From NCBI GenBank assembly GCA_024234995.1, contig JACKNF010000022.1, forward strand, positions 1-44,348: DNA of 44,348 bases, read 5' to 3'. Position numbers and translations under genes: made by a program. Of the stretch, positions 27,337 to 36,176 are shown one piece after another. Origin of the DNA: Gammaproteobacteria bacterium (GTDB taxonomy: Bacteria; Pseudomonadota; Gammaproteobacteria; Competibacterales; Competibacteraceae). The notes under the pieces were generated by a model. It did no database searches. It was not told where the DNA came from and saw nothing but the letters and a program-made list of their open reading frames with translations. The stretch's first letter is position 1, and every line of letters begins with the position of its first letter.

Positions 27337-27711
27337 TCAAGGGGCGGATGCATCCAACCGCTCCAGCAAGCGTTGCCGGTACTGATCCTCCAGCAAAAGA
27401 TTCATCGGTGAGCGGCGGTGAGCAGCCAAACGCAGTTGCAGCAGTTCCAGGCGGGCGCGGGCGCGGCTCCGGTCGCACTCGGGGAGTTGCTGCAACAACT
27501 GTTCAGCTTCGCGCAATTCCCGGCGCCATTGCAATTCTGGAGGCAAAAAGCCAGCATTTTTGAGCAAGCGATAGGCCGCGCGTAATTCTTCAGGAATCGC
27601 TGAGTCATCTTCCAAGTGTAAAGGCTTCCCTTCGCCTGGCAGGCCGCATAGTTCGCCCCGGTCGACCGCCTCCTGAAGACGAGCTTCAGCCATCTGATCA
27701 AGAAGATGCAT
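27337..27711 (-). CDS. DUF1992 (DnaJ-homologue subfamily C28) protein, YhdN-like
   Basis: A 124-aa soluble protein. The N-terminal block LLDQMAEARLQEAVDRGELCGLPGEGKPL followed by an acidic LEDDSAIPEELRAAYRLLKNAGFLPPELQ is the DUF1992 signature (E. coli YhdN; C-terminal part of animal DNAJC28). The remainder is a charged helical tail. GGAG precedes the ATG. The biochemical role is not established for the family. A perfect inverted repeat sits 31 bp upstream of the start (27742-27760). Confidence 0.88.
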   Translation of the reverse strand: MHLLDQMAEARLQEAVDRGELCGLPGEGKPLHLEDDSAIPEELRAAYRLLKNAGFLPPELQWRRELREAEQLLQQLPECDRSRARARLELLQLRLAAHRRSPMNLLLEDQYRQRLLERLDASAP

Positions 27712-27741
27712 TGTTCACTCCAGTTCCCCGATTCAGCCGGC

Positions 27742-27760
27742 CATGACAGAAACTGTCATG
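27742..27760 (-). promoter_or_regulatory. Perfect inverted repeat upstream of the DUF1992 gene
   Basis: CATGACAG-AAA-CTGTCATG, 8-bp arms around three bases, lies in the promoter position of the reverse-strand gene starting at 27711. It looks like an operator for a dimeric repressor; a hairpin role is the alternative. Confidence 0.4.
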
Positions 27761-27995
27761 AATTCCGCTTGCGGTGTCATCTGCCATAATGAATTTTTCT
27801 GCCCTTCCATGGCATACGTTTTTAAAGAATATACTATTTTTGTTCCATCCAGCGACCTGTCCCGCACTGGGTCAGATCAGCCTTTGCTTCCTCACAACTT
27901 AATCATGTTGGGTTACTTCCATCAACAATCGATTTAAAGCTGCAATCAGTTATCCGCATAGTCGACGGAACCGGCGGGAATCGCGCATCCTTCTG

Positions 27996-28352
27996 TCATC
28001 GAAGGTGCGCGATCTTAAAGGCGCTTGCGGCATCCCTGTAGTATCGTTGCTTCGCACCCTCGCTCCACTTCTTTGCATCGGAAATGCCGTTGCCGTACTT
28101 CTGGATGACCACATCATCGCCCCCCATGCGTGCGTGCAGGTCTCCTAGCAGGTTGACAATTTGTACGGTGTTCAACTTCTTGCCAGTGGCATACCCCGCC
28201 ACCAAGGCTTGATTGTGGGTGTTCTGCAAGCGCTCGCCCTGTTCGGGATAGACCGCGTTGCGCACCGGGAAATGCTTGAAAAAATTGTTCTTCACATAGA
28301 CAGGCTGCACCCCATTGGCGCCCAGCACGATCCCCAGGCTATACCCGTCCAT
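27996..28352 (-). CDS. Hypothetical protein
   Basis: 118 aa from the second of two adjacent ATGs (28355/28352), with AAGAAGGA just upstream. The composition is protein-like (GYSLGIVLGANGVQPVYV, LNTVQIVNLLGDLHARMGGDD, KKWSEGAKQRYYRDAASAFKI) with no signal peptide, membrane segment or recognisable motif. The open frame extends upstream to 28658, but without a ribosome site and with poorer composition. No neighbour suggests a role. It may be an orphan accessory gene or the C-terminal part of a larger lost one. Confidence 0.48.
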   Translation of the reverse strand: MDGYSLGIVLGANGVQPVYVKNNFFKHFPVRNAVYPEQGERLQNTHNQALVAGYATGKKLNTVQIVNLLGDLHARMGGDDVVIQKYGNGISDAKKWSEGAKQRYYRDAASAFKIAHLR

Positions 28353-28932
28353 CATTTGATCCTTCTTTATGCTGCCGGAATTCCAAGCGGGCACGGATCG
28401 CTTCATGGCGATCCGTATCCTGATTACATGGGCTTGCTGTATCAAGACTTGATGCGCTATCACGCCTTGCAGCAAAACTGGCTGTCCCAGGATTGCTGAT
28501 CGCATCCTACCGGCTAAAGCGGTGTTGCAGTAACCTCCAAAGGTAAACGGCACCAAATCGGCAATGACATCCCTCTGCAATCTGACTGATGCGACGGGTA
28601 CAGTAACCTTATGTGAAGCCGTAAAAACGCCCGGGCTTTTTACCTTCCCAGATCTCAAAAAATTATTAATTTATAATATATTAGATATAAATCAATCGAA
28701 TTCAGCGAGACACTGAAGCACATTTCCTCTGCCCTGTGATCAAGGGCCCGATGGATATGAGGCAACTGCGCCGCGAACGGCACCCAGATCGCTATAATAA
28801 TTTCTAGCAGAAGCTTCATTATCAGAGTACTTTCCTCAAGGGTTGAGGTTGCCCGTGGAGAATATTCCCAGGATGCTTCTGCCGGCTTTACCTCCGGCTC
28901 AAACCCTTAAAATAGCTAAGGTCGATCACTCA
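28353..28932. other. Intergenic stretch before the LuxR regulator
   Basis: No gene recognised. A forward reading ending ...GDPYPDYMGLLYQDLMRYHALQQNW with stop at 28497-28499 has protein-like composition but no start and may be a relic. AT-rich DNA at 28655-28700 probably holds the promoter of the regulator gene. Confidence 0.4.
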
Positions 28933-31578
28933 ATGTCTTCGCCTGAATACTCGCCCCTTCTCAAGACGAAGATCAGCATCCCGCCGCCAAGGTCGCAATT
29001 AATTTCCCGGAACCGGCTGCTGCTGCGCCTGGCGGAAGGCGCGAGCGGGCCGCTCACACTTATCTCCGGTCCGGCCGGCTTTGGTAAAACAACCTTGATC
29101 AGCGACTGGATCAGCACTGGCGATGACCACCGCCGGATCGCCTGGTTCTCGCTTGATCAGGACGATAACGATCTCGTACGCTTCGTCTCTTATCTGGTCG
29201 CCGCTCTGCAAATCGCCGAGCCGGGAATCGGACGGGCGCCGCTGTCTTTGCTGGGTTCCCTGCAAACCCCGACACCCAAAGCGCTGATGGTCCAGTTGCT
29301 CAACGAAATCGTTGACGTGCCGGCACCTATCGTGCTGGTTCTAGACGATTATCATGTGATTGAAGATCCGGAGATCGATGCGGCTGTAACCTTTGCTGTC
29401 AATCACTTACCGGAACAACTGCGGCTGATCATCGCCACCCGCGGAGAGCCGAAACTCCCGTTGCCCCGCTGGCGGGCGCTCGATCGTATCACGGAAATCG
29501 GTCTGGAGGATTTGCGCTTCTCGGACGAGGAGGCTGCGCTGTTTCTGAACCGGACGATGGGGCTCGAACTCGATGCCGAATCGGTGAAGGTGCTGGAGAC
29601 GCGAACCGAGGGCTGGATCGCCGGGCTCCAGATGGCAGCGCTTTCTCTGCGAGGTCATCTGCGGGTCGAGGGAGTCAATCATCTTGCGGAGGCGGTAGAG
29701 ACCTTTAGCGGCGAGCACCGCTATGTAATCGACTACCTGGCGGCGGAAGTGCTTCGCCAGCAACCGAAGGAGATCCGGGTCTTTTTGCGCCAAACAGCGG
29801 TATTAGACCGGCTCTGCGCCTCTCTCTGCGATGCATTGACTGATCGAACGGACAGTCGATTGATTCTGACCCAGCTCGAACAGGCCAATTTGTTTCTGAT
29901 CAGACTCGATGATCATCGTCAATGGTACCGTTATCACCAGCTCCTCGCTGATTTTCTGCGGGTCGACCTGAGCGCCAGCGAGCAGGCGGCACTGCACCGG
30001 AAAGCCAGCGCCTGGTATGAAGCCAACGGCTCCGGCACCGAAGCGGTTAAACATTCTCTGGCCGCAGGGGACATCTCCACGACGGTATCATTGATCCGCA
30101 CCCATGTGGATGGGATGTTATGCCGGGGCGAATTTCCGGCAGTGCTGGCTTGGCTGGAGGCGTTGCCTGATAGCGCGATCCGCATCCACGGCGACCTTGC
30201 CGGCTATAAAGCCTGGTTGTTATATCTGCGCGGCCGGATCGAGGAGGCTGAAACGTATTCCGCACCCGCTCACACAGCCGAACACGCCGACATTCCCCCC
30301 ACGCACCAAGCGACGCTGTTGGCTTTCCAAGCGTTCCTGGCCATTAATCGTGGCAACCCGGAAAAAGCCGTGGCGTTCGCCCGGCAGGCCCTGGACGAAC
30401 TGCGCGAAAGCGGGTCCTTCTTTCACGCCTGCGCGCTTAGCTTGCTAGGCCATGCACAACGCCTCTCCGGCGACCGGAAAACAGCCGTCGAAACACTAAG
30501 CCAAGCCATGCAGCTCGGTCAGAAGCTGGGCAATCACTTAATCACCCTGGATGCGCTCGGTAATCTGGCGCCGCTCATGTACGCCCAAGGCCGTTTACGG
30601 GAGGCAATGCTGCTCTGCTGCGAGAACGTCGAACGCTACGTGGATGTCCGCGGCAAACCGCTGGCGGTCGCTGGCCTGGTCTACGTACCGCTAGGTGTCT
30701 TTTTCTACGAAATAAATGACTTATATTCATCCCGGCGCAATCTGATTACAGGCATTGCTCTTTGCCAGCAATTAGGGATGGTCTATTACACCTTGATGGG
30801 CCAACGATCGCTCGCCAAATTACAACATGTCAGCGGCGAGCGCGAAGCAGCGTGGGATACGTTGACGGCGGCGCGGCAGCTCGCCGAAAAGTCCGAAAAT
30901 CCCCGGCGCTGGCGGTTGATAGACGCCGCCGCCGCTGAACTCCAATTGCGCGAGGGAAATGTCGCTGCAGCCGCGCGGACTCTCGATAAGGCGGGTATCT
31001 CAGCCGAATCCCCTTCTGAATTCGAACGCCTGGTCTATGCGCGCCTGCTGCTGGCGCAAAATCAACCGCGAACAGCAGAGCGGGTATTAAATGGTCTTGA
31101 GGCAGCAGCCATCAAAGAGGAGCGGAACGGCAGTCTGATCACCGTTTACGTGCTACAGGCGCTGTGCAAACGGGCCGCCGGCAACCGGGCTGCTGCGCTG
31201 GACCGGCTGGCGCAGGCGCTCTCACTAGCCACCTCGCCCGGATACCGGCGGATTTTCCTCGACGAAGGCCCGGCTGTGGCTGCGTTGCTACCGCAACTAC
31301 GCCATGTGGCGCCTGCTTTTGTCATCGAGTTATTGCAAGCCTTTCCCCATGAACAAGAAGCCGCGCCTGCGCCGGAGAGTCTGGCGGGGCCGGTGAGCAA
31401 AACCCAGCTTGAGATCCTGCGTCTGTTGGACTTCGGCCTCACCAATCAGGAAATCGCTGACAAGCTGGGGATTTCCATCGGCACCGCTAAATGGCATCTG
31501 CACCAGATCTTCGGCAAGTTACCGGCGCGCAATCGCACCGAGGCCGTCACCAAAGCCCGCGAACGCGGGCTGCTGTAA
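28933..31578 (+). CDS. LAL-type LuxR transcriptional activator (MalT/AlkS-like)
   Basis: About 881 aa from ATG 28933. The family usually begins right before TKxxxPxxR...LxSRxRLL, which favours this start over TTG 28843 or ATG 28873. The STAND-type NTPase has Walker A GPAGFGKTT (46-54) and Walker B IVLVLDDYHVI, then GWIAGLQMAALSLRG and a winged-helix-like segment. A TPR-rich helical sensor domain fills the middle. The C-terminus is a LuxR HTH (LSKTQLEILRLLDFGLTNQEIADKLGISIGTAKWHLHQIFGKL). Such proteins bind ATP and an inducer to activate transcription. Its position ahead of an AlkK-like acyl-CoA ligase recalls AlkS, the LAL activator of alkane genes; an inducer derived from alkane or fatty acid is plausible. 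Confidence 0.9.
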   Translation: MSSPEYSPLLKTKISIPPPRSQLISRNRLLLRLAEGASGPLTLISGPAGFGKTTLISDWISTGDDHRRIAWFSLDQDDNDLVRFVSYLVAALQIAEPGIGRAPLSLLGSLQTPTPKALMVQLLNEIVDVPAPIVLVLDDYHVIEDPEIDAAVTFAVNHLPEQLRLIIATRGEPKLPLPRWRALDRITEIGLEDLRFSDEEAALFLNRTMGLELDAESVKVLETRTEGWIAGLQMAALSLRGHLRVEGVNHLAEAVETFSGEHRYVIDYLAAEVLRQQPKEIRVFLRQTAVLDRLCASLCDALTDRTDSRLILTQLEQANLFLIRLDDHRQWYRYHQLLADFLRVDLSASEQAALHRKASAWYEANGSGTEAVKHSLAAGDISTTVSLIRTHVDGMLCRGEFPAVLAWLEALPDSAIRIHGDLAGYKAWLLYLRGRIEEAETYSAPAHTAEHADIPPTHQATLLAFQAFLAINRGNPEKAVAFARQALDELRESGSFFHACALSLLGHAQRLSGDRKTAVETLSQAMQLGQKLGNHLITLDALGNLAPLMYAQGRLREAMLLCCENVERYVDVRGKPLAVAGLVYVPLGVFFYEINDLYSSRRNLITGIALCQQLGMVYYTLMGQRSLAKLQHVSGEREAAWDTLTAARQLAEKSENPRRWRLIDAAAAELQLREGNVAAAARTLDKAGISAESPSEFERLVYARLLLAQNQPRTAERVLNGLEAAAIKEERNGSLITVYVLQALCKRAAGNRAAALDRLAQALSLATSPGYRRIFLDEGPAVAALLPQLRHVAPAFVIELLQAFPHEQEAAPAPESLAGPVSKTQLEILRLLDFGLTNQEIADKLGISIGTAKWHLHQIFGKLPARNRTEAVTKARERGLL

Positions 31579-31633
31579 TCCGCTCGATCTCCCCGCCTAA
31601 CCTTGTTTGAGCGCCTGCACTTGCGACCCCCTT

Positions 31634-31717
31634 GGCCTGTCCAATCAGGACATCGCTGATGAGCCAGACATTACCGTAAGCACCACCCAGCAGCGCTTGC
31701 ACGAAATCCACACAGCA
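31634..31717 (+). pseudogene. Degenerate second LuxR-type HTH
   Basis: In a frame different from the regulator, GLSNQDIADEPDITVSTTQQ and the following RLHEIH align with the regulator's own GLTNQEIADKLGISIGTAKW...LHQIF, residue for residue over ~26 positions. It lies 56 bases after the regulator's stop. This looks like a decayed duplicate of the HTH end or the last trace of a second LuxR gene. No start or SD is evident. Confidence 0.55.
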
Positions 31718-31812
31718 AGCAGGCAATGCGTAACCGCACAGGGGCCATTTCTGGGGTGTTTCAATCCCGGTTGCTACCGTTCTCAGATCCCTAACTCCTA
31801 CCCAACCCTAGT

Positions 31813-31830
31813 ACCTATCTACCGATAGGT
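31813..31830 (+). promoter_or_regulatory. Inverted repeat upstream of the hydratase gene
   Basis: ACCTATC-TACC-GATAGGT, 7-bp arms, about 73 bases upstream of the ATG at 31903 and at the position expected for an activator or operator site. It could bind the LuxR-type regulator encoded just upstream, but no second copy was found in the window. Confidence 0.4.
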
Positions 31831-31902
31831 GAGCTTCTCCTTCGTGCGTCTACAGTGTAGATCGATGTAATTGATAACCCGTTCAGATCAAGAGGTAAGG
31901 AG

Positions 31903-32370
31903 ATGGCTCTAGCAAACTACGGCATCGCGACGATCAGCGAATTCGTCGGTCGTGAGCTGGGGGTTTCGGACTGGATCGAAATCGGCCAGGCGCGTATCGA
32001 TCAGTTCGCCGAATGCACCGGCGACCACCAATGGATTCATGTCGACCGGGAGCGGGCGGCCAGAGAAAGCCCCTACGGCGGGACGATCGCTCATGGTTTT
32101 TTATGTCTCTCACTGGTCGGCACTACCCATCTCCAGCTTGGCATTGCCCCGCCAGACACCGATCAGGTGCTCAACTACGGACTTGACCGGGTGCGTTTTA
32201 TGGCTCCCGTCAAAGCCGGCGCCCGGGTGCGAAATCGCGTAGAGCTGATAACGGCGGAGACCAAGGGGCCAGGCCGCGTCCTGATCAAGACCCGTAATAC
32301 CATCGACATCGAAGGCGAAGACAAACCCGCCTTGGTTGCCGAGCTGCTGACGATGCTCATCGCCTCTTAA
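31903..32370 (+). CDS. MaoC-like (R)-specific enoyl-CoA hydratase
   Basis: A 155-aa hotdog-fold protein. The hydratase-2 motif is present in ...FAECTGDHQWIHVDRERAARESPYGGTIAHGFLCLSL, with Asp and His of the TGDxQWIHxD motif as catalytic residues and the GG-TIAHGF segment of the hot-dog helix. PhaJ-type members convert trans-2-enoyl-CoA to (R)-3-hydroxyacyl-CoA, feeding polyhydroxyalkanoate synthesis from beta-oxidation. GAGG seven bases before the ATG is a good ribosome site. It sits between the LAL regulator and the acyl-CoA ligase/ETF set, all on one strand, so a role in the same fatty-acid pathway is likely. No PHA synthase is in the window. Confidence 0.88.
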   Translation: MALANYGIATISEFVGRELGVSDWIEIGQARIDQFAECTGDHQWIHVDRERAARESPYGGTIAHGFLCLSLVGTTHLQLGIAPPDTDQVLNYGLDRVRFMAPVKAGARVRNRVELITAETKGPGRVLIKTRNTIDIEGEDKPALVAELLTMLIAS

Positions 32371-32775
32371 CTGGAATGTGCCGTGACCGGCGGCGACCCG
32401 AAGGGCGCTGAGGTGAGAATGCAGATCGCCACCCATTTCACCAATACTGATGACATACCTAATGCCGCCGTTTGATCTGCTGACCCCGGAAAGAAAAGTA
32501 AACCGCTTCGTCCGGCAGACGTTCGGCTGCCTGAGGTAACGGGCATGCAGCCTGTTCAGAACCGCCCCCGGCTAAACAATCTGAGCAGCGAGCATATTCA
32601 ATGACCTGCAGGGGACAGGCCCCCTAATGAATGATGATCCTGGATGAGTTGCGGAACCACCAAATAAGACTGCCCCGGCGCTTCGTGCCCCCTCCTTAAT
32701 CTCAAGGAAAATTTTCCATAGCCCAGGCAGGATAATTGATTCTCATCCAATAGCGTGCAACGAGAGAGGACAACA
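32371..32775. other. Intergenic stretch before the fatty-acid operon
   Basis: No gene recognised. GGGG-ACAGG-CCCC near 32614-32626 forms a short stem, possibly ending the hydratase transcript. The last ~80 bases probably carry the promoter for the acyl-CoA ligase operon, but I see no clear -35/-10 pair. Confidence 0.4.
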
Positions 32776-34419
32776 ATGACGAATAACATCATAGAAAAAA
32801 CCCCATTGGCTTATGCTTACCCGCTGCTGATCAAAAATCTGCTGGCGAATCCATTGCGCCAGTTTCCCAATCAGGAAGTTGTTTATGGCGATTTCAAACG
32901 CCAAACCTACCGGGAGATGGGCGAACGTATCCACCGGCTAGCCAGCGGTTTAACCGGATTGGGCGTCAAACCTGGCGATACGATCGCGGTCATGGACTGG
33001 GACAGTCATCGCTATCTGGAATGCTTCTTTGCTATCCCGATGATGGGCGCGGTGCTGCATACCGTGAATATCCGGCTGTCTCCGGAACAGATTCTCTATA
33101 CCATCAATCACGCCGAGGACGACGTGATTCTGGTCAACACGGAATTCCTGCCGATCCTGGAAGCCATCCGTGACCGGATCGAACCCGTTAAGAAATTCGT
33201 ATTGCTCAACGATGCCGATCAGCCTCCAGAAACTTCTCTCAACATCGACATCGAGTACGAAGCGTTGCTGGCTGCCAGCGATCCCCACTACCTATTTCCA
33301 GATTTTCCGGAAGACACCCGCGCCACCACGTTCTACACCACCGGCACTACCGGCCTGCCTAAGGGCGTGTATTTCAGCCACCGGCAACTGGTATTGCATA
33401 CCTTCGGCGTGCTAGCGGCAGTGGCAGGGAGCGGACAAGGCCATATTAGCCGTGACGATGTGTATTTGCCGATCACGCCGATGTTTCACGTCCACGCTTG
33501 GGGCATTCCGTACATCGCTACGGTGATGGGCCTGAAACAGATCTATCCGGGCCGCTACATGCCGGATCACCTGCTACGCCTGATCCAACGGGAAAACGTG
33601 ACCTTTTCCCACTGTGTGCCGACCATCTTGCAAATGCTGCTCGCCAGTCCGGTCGTGGACGAGGTCGACTTGTCACATTGGAAGGTGGTGATCGGCGGGT
33701 CGGCATTGACACAAACCTTGGCTCAGCAAGCCCGCGCCCGGGGCGTGGATGTATTCACTGCTTACGGCATGTCGGAAACGTGCCCGATTCTGACCTTGGC
33801 GCAACTCAAACCGCACATGCTGGACTGGGATGAAGAACGGCAACTGGATATCCGCTGCAAAACCGGGTTGCCCGTGCCACTGGTCGAACTGCGCGTGGTG
33901 GATGAGGAAATGAATGATTTGCCGCACGACGGCAAGACACCCGGTGAGGTGGTGGTCCGCGCGCCCTGGTTGACTCAAGGCTATCTCAAAGATCCCAGGA
34001 ACTCCGAAGCGTTGTGGCGCGGCGGCTATCTGCACACCGGCGACATCGGTGTGATCGACAAGGAGGGCTATCTCAAGATCACCGACCGGCTGAAGGATGT
34101 GATCAAGACCGGTGGTGAGTGGGTCTCCTCACTGGAACTGGAAAACCTCATCCTCAAGCACCCTGCCGTAGAAGAAGCGGCGGTGATCGGTGTACCCGAT
34201 CCCAAGTGGAGCGAGCGGCCGCTGGCGTTAGTCGTCCTTAAGGCCAGGCAAGAGGCCAGCGAGGCCGATATCAAGACCCTGCTCCAGGATTTCGCCGCCA
34301 AGGGCATTATCTCTAAATACGGGGTCCCGGAGCACGTGATCTTCGTGGACGTCCTGCCTAAAACCAGCATTGGCAAGCTCGACAAAAAGATGATGCGCGA
34401 GCAATACACGACCGGATAA
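32776..34419 (+). CDS. Fatty-acyl-CoA ligase (AlkK-like, AMP-binding)
   Basis: A 547-aa cytosolic enzyme that adenylates a fatty acid with ATP and transfers it to CoA. The ATG at 32776 follows GAGAGGA. The P-loop-like AMP motif TTGTTGLPKG is near residues 188-197, followed by PMFHVHAWGIPY, YGMSETCPI (A5), the A7/A8 region YLHTGDIG ... DRLKDVIKTGGEWVSS and the catalytic lysine region near the C-terminus (PKTSIGKLDKK). Length and motifs match the medium/long-chain ligase AlkK, including HTVNIRLSPEQILYTINHAED. It starts a run of five same-strand genes with small gaps and would supply acyl-CoA to the dehydrogenase. Confidence 0.93.
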   Translation: MTNNIIEKTPLAYAYPLLIKNLLANPLRQFPNQEVVYGDFKRQTYREMGERIHRLASGLTGLGVKPGDTIAVMDWDSHRYLECFFAIPMMGAVLHTVNIRLSPEQILYTINHAEDDVILVNTEFLPILEAIRDRIEPVKKFVLLNDADQPPETSLNIDIEYEALLAASDPHYLFPDFPEDTRATTFYTTGTTGLPKGVYFSHRQLVLHTFGVLAAVAGSGQGHISRDDVYLPITPMFHVHAWGIPYIATVMGLKQIYPGRYMPDHLLRLIQRENVTFSHCVPTILQMLLASPVVDEVDLSHWKVVIGGSALTQTLAQQARARGVDVFTAYGMSETCPILTLAQLKPHMLDWDEERQLDIRCKTGLPVPLVELRVVDEEMNDLPHDGKTPGEVVVRAPWLTQGYLKDPRNSEALWRGGYLHTGDIGVIDKEGYLKITDRLKDVIKTGGEWVSSLELENLILKHPAVEEAAVIGVPDPKWSERPLALVVLKARQEASEADIKTLLQDFAAKGIISKYGVPEHVIFVDVLPKTSIGKLDKKMMREQYTTG

Positions 34420-34463
34420 CGGCCTGCCAAGGGAAATAATGAAATGAATACAAGAGGATTAAT

Positions 34464-35213
34464 ATGAAAATTCTCGTCACCGTGAAACGAGTAGCCGACT
34501 ACAACGTTAAGGTTTACCCCAAGGCGGATGGCTCTGACGTGGAGATCGCCAACGTCAAGATGAGCATGAACCCTTTCGATGAAATCGCCGTGGAAGAAGC
34601 CGTGCGGCTGAAAGAATCAGGCAATGCAACAGAGATCATCGCGGCCTCTATCGGCGTAAGCCAGTGTCAGGAGGTGCTGCGCACGGCGCTTGCTATGGGT
34701 GCTGACCGGGCCATTCTAGTCGAGACCGGCGCCGCACCCGAGCCGTTAGCGGTTGCCAAGCTGCTGAAAGCCTTGGTCGAGCGCGAGCAGCCGGACCTGG
34801 TGATTCTCGGCAAACAAGCCATTGACGGCGACTGCAATCAGACCGGGCAGATGCTGGCCGCGCTGCTCGGCTGGGGGCAAGGCGCTTTCGCTTCCAAGCT
34901 CACCCTTGGCGAGCAGGAAACCGAAGTCACCCGCGAGATCGACGGCGGACTGGAGACCCTAATACTCAAGTTACCGGCAGTGGTGACTGCCGACTTGCGG
35001 CTCAACGAGCCCCGCTACGTCAAGCTACCCAACATCATAAAGGCTAAGAAGAAACTGTTGACGACGTTGAGTCCAGGCGACCTGGATACCGTGCTGGCGG
35101 CACAACTGACCACGCTCAAGGTGGCCGAGCCGCCCAAGCGTGAGGCCGGCATCAAGGTGGCCGATGCGGCGGAGCTCGTCGCTAAACTCCGGAACGACGT
35201 CAAGGTGATCTGA
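34464..35213 (+). CDS. etfB: Electron transfer flavoprotein beta subunit
   Basis: A 249-aa protein with the EtfB hallmark sequence MKILVTVKRVADYNVKV ... KMSMNPFDEIAVEEAVRLKE and the AMP-binding region (VILGKQAIDGDCNQTGQMLAALL). The ADLRLNEPRYVKLPNIIKAKKK loop carries the recognition-loop Leu that docks on acyl-CoA dehydrogenases. It pairs with EtfA to accept electrons from dehydrogenase FADH2. AGAGGA precedes the ATG; it lies 44 bp after the ligase and is separated from etfA by one base, so it is translationally coupled. Confidence 0.97.
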   Translation: MKILVTVKRVADYNVKVYPKADGSDVEIANVKMSMNPFDEIAVEEAVRLKESGNATEIIAASIGVSQCQEVLRTALAMGADRAILVETGAAPEPLAVAKLLKALVEREQPDLVILGKQAIDGDCNQTGQMLAALLGWGQGAFASKLTLGEQETEVTREIDGGLETLILKLPAVVTADLRLNEPRYVKLPNIIKAKKKLLTTLSPGDLDTVLAAQLTTLKVAEPPKREAGIKVADAAELVAKLRNDVKVI

Positions 35214-35214
35214 G

Positions 35215-36165
35215 ATGAAAAACATATTGGTCATTGCAGAACACGACCACGCTACGCTGAAAACAGCCACCCTGAATACGGTCAGCGCCGCGCAGAGCAT
35301 CGGCGGCGAAATCCACATACTGGTAGCCGGAAACAACTGCGCCGGCGCAGCCGCAGCCAGCGCCAGGATTCCCGGAATCGCCAAGGTGCTACAGGCAGAC
35401 GCCGGCCACTACGCTCATCACCTTGCCGAAGACCTTGCGGTGCTGATCGCCGGACTCGCCAAGGATTACAGCCATGTATTGGCGCCGGCCACCACCTTCG
35501 GCAAGAACCTGATGCCACGGGTGGCCGCGCTGCTCGATGTCACTCAGCTATCCGACATCGTTGGCGTGGAGAGCACCGACACCTTCGTCCGTCCGATCTA
35601 TGCTGGCAGCCTGCTGGCCACGGTCCAGTGCAGCGCCCCGATTAAAGTGATTACGGTGCGCAGCACCGCGTTCGCTGCCGCCGCCAGCGAGGGCGGTACT
35701 GCACCGGTCGAAACGGTGCCGGCAGCGGCCCCTTTGGGTGTGGCCCGCTTTGCCCGCCAGGAGCTGACCCAGTCCGAGCGCCCCGAGTTGACCGCCGCCC
35801 GGATCGTCGTTTCCGGCGGCCGCGGCATGGGCTCAGGCGAGGGCTTCAAGCTTCTGGAAGACATCGCCGACCAGCTCGGCGCAGCGGTGGGCGCCTCGCG
35901 CGCGGCAGTGGACGCCGGTTTTGCGCCCAACGATTACCAGATCGGCCAGACCGGCAAGATCATCGCGCCCGAACTCTATATCGCCGCGGGTATTTCCGGC
36001 GCTATCCAGCACTTGGCCGGAATGAAAGACAGCAAAATCATCGTCGCCATCAACAAGGACGAAGAGGCGCCAATCTTTCAGATCGCCGATTACGGCATCG
36101 TCGGCGACCTCTTCAAGGTACTACCCGAGCTGTTCGCCGAGCTGGACAAACTCCCGCCCGCCTGA
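35215..36165 (+). CDS. etfA: Electron transfer flavoprotein alpha subunit
   Basis: A 316-aa protein. The N-terminal ETF domain (MKNILVIAEHDHATLKTATLNTVSAA) is followed by the FAD-binding C-terminal domain with RIVVSGGRGMGSGEGFKLLEDIADQLGAAVGASRAAVDAGF, QIGQTGKIIAPELYIAAGISGAIQHLAGM and INKDEEAPIFQIADYGIVGDL, all invariant in EtfA. It completes the heterodimer that shuttles electrons from acyl-CoA dehydrogenase to ETF-ubiquinone oxidoreductase. The ATG is one base after the etfB stop. Confidence 0.97.
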   Translation: MKNILVIAEHDHATLKTATLNTVSAAQSIGGEIHILVAGNNCAGAAAASARIPGIAKVLQADAGHYAHHLAEDLAVLIAGLAKDYSHVLAPATTFGKNLMPRVAALLDVTQLSDIVGVESTDTFVRPIYAGSLLATVQCSAPIKVITVRSTAFAAAASEGGTAPVETVPAAAPLGVARFARQELTQSERPELTAARIVVSGGRGMGSGEGFKLLEDIADQLGAAVGASRAAVDAGFAPNDYQIGQTGKIIAPELYIAAGISGAIQHLAGMKDSKIIVAINKDEEAPIFQIADYGIVGDLFKVLPELFAELDKLPPA

Positions 36166-36176
36166 GGAAACCATTT

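Noticed and set aside
28384..28499. Forward reading ending GDPYPDYMGLLYQDLMRYHALQQNW
   Set aside because: Protein-like, but no start or upstream coding sequence; perhaps a relic, too little to annotate as a gene.
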